In this document: positions 40,401-47,100 of the stretch, one piece after another
Position numbering within the stretch: the first letter of the stretch is position 1
Layout of the letters: every line of letters starts with the position of its first letter
Origin: Siphonodentalium dalli
Taxonomy: Eukaryota; Mollusca; Scaphopoda; Gadilida; Siphonodentaliidae
Reading direction: 5' to 3'
Assembly (NCBI GenBank): GCA_032622095.1
Contig: CP136066.1
Location: 62,092,609 to 62,156,608, forward strand
DNA length: 64,000 bases
Notes under the pieces: generated by a model
Databases searched by the model: none
What the model was told of the DNA's origin: nothing
The model's input: the letters and a program-made list of their open reading frames with translations, nothing else
Position numbers and translations under genes: made by a program

Positions 40401-43400
40401 TACTTACACACTGAACTCACAGGTCCCTCCCAAATTGGGATTTTCCCTCCCCGCTGCTCGGTAACACCCCTCGAGTCTTGTAAGAGGATGAAAAAGAGAT
40501 CTTGACTGTGTCCCCACTTGCTTATATACATAACAAGTGAACAAATGACCTTGACCTGCTACGTCATATAAATAATGATTCAAAAAGGTACTTAAGCTAT
40601 TTCGTACCAAAATAATAAATTTTAAACGGATCTCATAGAATCCTTTCTTGTGAATAAAGATGAATATACCATGTAGTTCAGTGTGTAAGTATCTTATAGG
40701 GAATATGTATTTTCTATTGAAAATGTTATATCTGGGGGGACATAACGGCCAGTGTAGCCTGTGTTAACTGTGTCATTACTGGTTTGAAGGTTTAATTATT
40801 TTACAAAACTGGGAAAGTTCTCAAAAAAGTGAAAAATTTGGATACACAACAGGGTTTTCGTATTCAGTGAAGGCCAACTCTGTGTTATTGGTTACAGGAA
40901 AATAGCCCGATTTCTCTCCCCTGAATTCTGTCATCTGGGCTCGCAATACATTTTTTTTAAATTGATACAATAACTTTTTTTCTATCTCAAATATATCTCA
41001 GCTCTAACATAGCTCTACCAGGTGGAAGAAGCTTATTTACTGACATTCGCTCTATCATGGTCTGTTTTTGGGTTGAAAATCGTCAATTTGAGTCAAAAAA
41101 TGGGTAAAATTGAGCGTTTTGTGTGTGCAAACCAAGGGGCATAACTCAATGACAAATTGTACGAAGAAGCTAAAGTACAGACAAATGATTACACCTAAAA
41201 TTTCTGTCGAAATTAAAACATGCTTGATGGGACCTATGCCAAAGATAATGGCTCAGCATTGATTTGAAGTACAGTACCCTCCGATTGGCAAAATTTCTGG
41301 AAATCGTGTATTGCTACCTTAAACTATTGAAATATTTTTCTTCCTCTCAGGTTTCTTGACTGGCAGTTTATTTGAATTTTTCTCGGATTTCTTGACATAT
41401 TTTGTTTTTCTCAGGTTTCTTGATATATTTTTGTTTTTCTCAGGTTTCTTGACTGGCAGCTTACAGAACCATGCAAGAAAGCACAACCTGCCGATAGATC
41501 ATCTGAGTTTCCACTTTTTTGTGCTACCACACTTCAGAGATCAAGCTGAAGTCACCAAACTCATGGCTGAACTCAAGTTCGGAGAAGAAATGGACATGGA
41601 TAAGGATGTATGTTGTAGAAAGTTTTGGCCCAAATTAACTTTTTCCAATGTTTTGTAAATGTGAATATTTTTTTCGCCAAATTCTCCCAGAACTTGCCAA
41701 TTGTTTCTCATTGATATTAATAAGGAGGCAACTTTTTATACTTTGTTGTTCCTAAAAAGATTCTCTGTATGAAAATATGGTGCCGGACATTTGCAGTATG
41801 ATGTCCCCAGAAGGTGAATTTAGTGACACTACCCGCACAGTGGGCTAGCATCACTAAATTCATCCTCTAGGGACCTCATTCTGCATGGACTCATCTGCTA
41901 TGGGAGACCTGGACTCACATTTAATTTCCCAGATAGTGAACATGGTGATGTTTACCCATTGGGTGCCTCGATTATGCATTGTGTCATCTGCCAATTTGGG
42001 GATATAGAGAATCGAAACTAAAAAAGAAATAGAAACTTTATAAAAAAGTTTCTGAAGAAAAACTTGTTAATTTAATAATACAGATACTTTCTAAATATTA
42101 AGCCTAAGCAGAAGGTAAATTTAGTAATGCTAGCCTGATATTTACACCCAAAACAGCTCCAAAATTTCCTCCATATGTGACCCGCCATATCAAATCCAGT
42201 CGTAAGTCGGGATTTTTTTACCCTGTGCCAATGCATTCTCTTATATATGCGAGTCGACCATAGGTCGCCTCGCATATATAAGAGAATGCATTGGCCTAAC
42301 ATTTTTTTACAATTTTAATAATTTTTTCTTGTATTCTTTAACAATTTTATAATTTTACCCATACAGAGCCCCAGACAAACATGAGCAGACGACACTCTTC
42401 TATATGCTTCTATATATGTGTGGGGTTCCCTGCAGGGTAATTGATGTTTTTTATTTTATGTCCTAAAAATTGTAAGAAACATTTATTTAAAAAAAATGAT
42501 AAAAAATTGTTAGGCCAATGCATTCTCTTATATATGCGAGGCGACCTATGGTCGACTCGCATATATAAGAGAATGCATTGGCACAGGGTAAAAAAATCCC
42601 GACTTACGACTGGATTTGATATGGCGGGTCACATATATACTTTTCAACTATTTTTCACCTTAAAACTAACGTACTTTTAACCTCAAAGCTGCCATTAGAC
42701 AGTCAGTATAGATTGTTTCTTATCATAAAATTACTAAATACCCGGAACATGTCAGTCTATATCACTCCGAGCATAAAATGCATGGGCACGTCGCATAAGC
42801 AATCAATGCATGTCAACCTCAGCTTATCACATCTACCAACCTGTAATAGGTGGTTGATAGGAAACAAGACAGTAAGTTGTGAAAATTCAAAAAATCTTCC
42901 GAAATTTTTGATTTCGTGTTTCGAGGACGGTGGGTGTCGAAAATTTGTTGAAAAACATTGCTAAAATGGAAATCAATTTGGGTTGAGATGTGGGTGGGTC
43001 CCAAAAATTACCAAAGGTAAAAAAAAGTATCATGTGTGTCTTAAAGGACCACTTAATTTCAAGCCTTGAAATAGTGTGTCTGTCATTTGCAGAATGAGGT
43101 CCCCAGAGGGTGAATTTAGTGATGCTACCCTGCATAGCGGGCTAGCATCACCAAATTCACCCTCTGGGAACCTCACTATTTCAAGGCTTGCTTAATTTTC
43201 AAGTCAACAATTAATATCCCCCGCCAAATTGAAAATTTGCGGGGATATAGGAATGGGTTCCATCCGTCCGTCTGTCTAGCCGTCCATCCCGAATTTGTAA
43301 GAGTCATAACTTGAACAAATGTCAACGGATTTCAAAGAGTTTTGGTATATGAGTTCACCTGACCATTACCTAGAATGAGTTCACAAGCCAGGTCCGGCCG

Positions 43401-44128
43401 GATATTTTTACCGGAGTTATTGGACTTTGTTTACTATTTTTGTTGAATTTACCAAATAGCAAATAGACGACGTCACAGGGCTCATTTCCACAAATCTCAG
43501 TGGATTTAAAAAATATTTGGTATATGAGTTCACCTGACCATTACCTAGAATGAGTTCGCAAGCCAGGTCCGGACGGATATTTTTACTTGAGTTATTGGAC
43601 TTTGTTTATTATTTTTGTCGAATTTACCAAATAGCAAATAGATGACGTCACAAGGCTCATTTCCACAAATGTCAACGGATTTCAAAGGTTTTTGGTATAT
43701 GAGTTCATATGACCAGTATCTAGAACGAGTTCGCAAACCAGGTCCAGCCGGATATTTTCAGCAGAGTTGTTGGACTTTGTTTATTATTTTTGGTGCAAAT
43801 GGACGACGTCACATGGCTAATTTCCACAAATGTCAGTACCTAAAATGAGTTCGCAAGCCAGGCTTTTTGACAAAATCCCACCTCTTGTTTAGCAAATACT
43901 GAGAATGCAAACATTATTGAGAATGCACTTTCCCAACTGCACCATTCGGCGTTGGATACCGTCATCTGCGGCTGCTTGTTTTTTTTGTTTATAGTGACTT
44001 GATATATGGTTTTAATAACAATCTATGCCATAGAATATGATTAAAATACTATAATTCATCACCATTTGAAACATCTGTGTCTCAGAAGATGCCCATAGAA
44101 AAATAGAATAGCTGAAATCATAGAAAGA

Positions 44129-44169
<41 letters not shown>

Positions 44170-47100
44170 ATAAGAGAATGCATCGGCCTAACAAATTTTA
44201 TATTATTTTTTATAATTGTTAAAAAATGGAAGACAAAATTATAACAAATTATTTAATAATGTAAGAAAAAATGATATAATTGTTAAAGAATGGAAGAAAA
44301 AATTATAAAATTGTTAAAGAATATAAGAAAAAATTATAAATTAAAAAAACATTTCTGACATCCTCCTGTTGTGGCATCAAGTTTTACATCAGACTCAATT
44401 CTTCTAACAGCTTGATGTACCGACTAATGGAGTGCTCGTTCATGGAATGTTCTGTGATGGTTTCCGATGGGACATGGATAAGATGGTCGTAGCTGACTCA
44501 TTGCCTGGCGAGATGAATTCACGATTACCCATGATGCACATGAAACCAGAGATGGACTTCGTGCCTGATGATGTTGATTATATAGCACCACTTTACAAGA
44601 CGTCGGCAAGAGCTGGTGTCCTCTCCACAACAGGTAAATTAATTAAGAGCTGGTATCCTATCCGCTACAGGTAAATTAATTAAGAGCTGGTGTCCTATTC
44701 ACTACAGGTAAATTAATTAAGAGCTAGTGTCCTATCCACTACAGGTAAATTAATTAAGAGCTGGTGTCCTATACACTACAGGTAAATTAATTAAGAGCTG
44801 GTGTCCTATCCACTACAGGTAAATTAATTAAGAGCTGGTATCCTATCCACAACAGGTAAATTAATTAAGAGCTGGTATCCTATTCACTACAGGTAAATTA
44901 ATTAAGAGCTGGTATCCTATCCACAACAGGTAAATTAATTAAGAGCTGGTATCCTATTCACTACAGGTAAATTAATTAAGAGCTGGTATCCTATCCACTA
45001 CAGGTAAATTAATGAATTTTAAGTCATTTAAACAGACATTGCTCGTTCGTACCACACAGTTAGATATATAAAATTTGGTAAGAGGTATCTCAAAACATAC
45101 TTACGTGGAAGATTTCAGAACAAATTTGTTGATATAGCATGATATAGTGCAGAAAATACGAGTTTTGTTTCTTATATTTTTTGATAAATTTGAGATTGTT
45201 TCGTTGGTGCCGGTTTGAATTTTTATTCATCGGTCATGTAAAAATTGCAACTGCAGATCATGGTAAGAAAATCTAGAGCTGACGTGGCTCAGAAACATTT
45301 ATGGTGCGATAATTTTGATTATTAAAATGAAGAGAAAGCAGTGTATGCAGTTTTTAAATAGTTTTGTGTTAAGATAACGCGATATACAGCAATGCCCTAA
45401 GTAATCGACTCCTTAACCAGAGCAGAATTATGGGTAACTTTTCAGGATTTAGTCAGAAATATGGCTTGTTGCCATTCATCGGAAAGCTCTCATCGGGCTA
45501 GCATCACCAAATTCACCCTCTGGGGAACTCATTCTGCTCACACCTCAGCAGAATGATGTTCCCAGAGGGTGAATTTGGTGATGCTAGCCCACTATGCAGG
45601 GTAGCATCACTAAATTCACCCTCTGGGAACCTCATTCTGCAAATGACAGACACACTATTTCAAGGCTTGGTCGCACAAAGTCAATTTCCCACTTCTCAGA
45701 AAGAAAAAAAATTCAAATCACGCACAGGCAGTTTTTAATTTAATTTTCTATTTGCTGAGGTACATGTTAACGATCATTCCTCCTCTGCATTGGCCAGCTT
45801 TGAGTTTAATTTCAGTTGCCCGTGGACATTATTACCCGAACAGATGTCCATTGTAGTTAGTTGATAGATCCCATGTGATTTATTTCATCAAAAATAAAGT
45901 ATCATTGACACATTTTTTTTACCAAGATAGCAGATCCTATACATCATGTGTTTAACCCTTTCAGTGCCAGGGGCCGATCTCATCGGCCCTAATTTACGGT
46001 CTGTAAAATCGGCCCTAAAAAAAATTAAAAAAATTTAAGATTCCCTAGCACTAAACCTACAAAATAAGTCTGCCACTGAAAGAGTTAAAGAATATAAGAA
46101 AAAATTATTAAAATTGTAAACAATTGTAAAAAATAATAACAAATGATGAAAAATTGTTAGGCCAATGCATTCTCTTATATATGCGAGGCGACCTATGGGC
46201 AACTCGCATATATAAGAGAATGCATTGGCACAGGGTATATGGGTTGATACAAAAATCGGACCTGGCACTGAAAGGGGTAACACAAGTTTGAATATTGTTA
46301 CCAGTAACAGTATAATGAATCGGAAATTTAAATTGGGAAACAGGAATGTTTGTATAAATAAAAACAAATTTCCCAACAGATTGAACATGAATAAAAAGGT
46401 TGCACATGTGAGGTTTCGGGACCTGATAACGGGAAGTTCACTTTGCTTGGCCTAATTATATGCCCGTTTGAAGAAAAAAACGGCTGTATTATGGGATTGG
46501 TCCGTCTGTTAGCAGTTTTGGTTTCCAGATGATAACTTTAGTTTGGGTCATTTTATCGGAACTAAATTTGGAATGTGAGTTTTCCAGACCAAATTACAGG
46601 TAGAGTTAAAATTTGGGTCGTTCCAATTATTTTGTACTGACTTACAGCTCATTTCGACCAATACTAGAATTTAGTGTCACTGCCATTGTTTGTTGATAAA
46701 AGCCCACTGGACGTAGGATAGGATAGGATAGGATAGGATATTTTATTTAAATATACACATATTAATGCATAATACATTTGACAAATATTATGTTGTATAT
46801 TCGAGGGGTGGCATAGTCAGGCTAGACTGTCTTACTGCCACCCCCTATTTTACCATGCCCAGCGTAGCTCTTGATATTTTCAAGTTATGAGTCTTATGAA
46901 ATAGCAAACTGAGCATGGAAAAATTATTAACAGATATGAAGTCGATTCTTGTTAGACAAAGTCTTCTTGGCCCACAACAGCTTGGAGTATCGGTTGGGAT
47001 GATGCTGTTTTGGACCGAGTCCCTCCTGTTACTCTTCTATAACGGACTTTACGCCCAGAAACGTAGGCGGGAGTTATCTTGCTTGTATGTCTTTGGATTA

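Larger units (their letters stand above)
34056..40732 (+). mobile_element. DIRS-like retroelement, decayed
   Basis: Inverted terminal repeats of about 240 bp (34056-34300 and 40440-40732) bound a 6.7-kb unit. Just inside the right repeat lies a segment made of the reverse complement of the left outer end joined to the reverse complement of the right outer end. That internal complementary region is the hallmark of DIRS-type tyrosine-recombinase retrotransposons. I could not recognise intact reverse transcriptase or recombinase motifs; the interior is degraded and holds two later insertions. Confidence 0.7.

Noticed and set aside
44611-45012. CRISPR-like array of regular repeats
   Set aside because: Units are contiguous without unique spacers, in a eukaryotic intron, and explained by repetition of the exon 22 donor.
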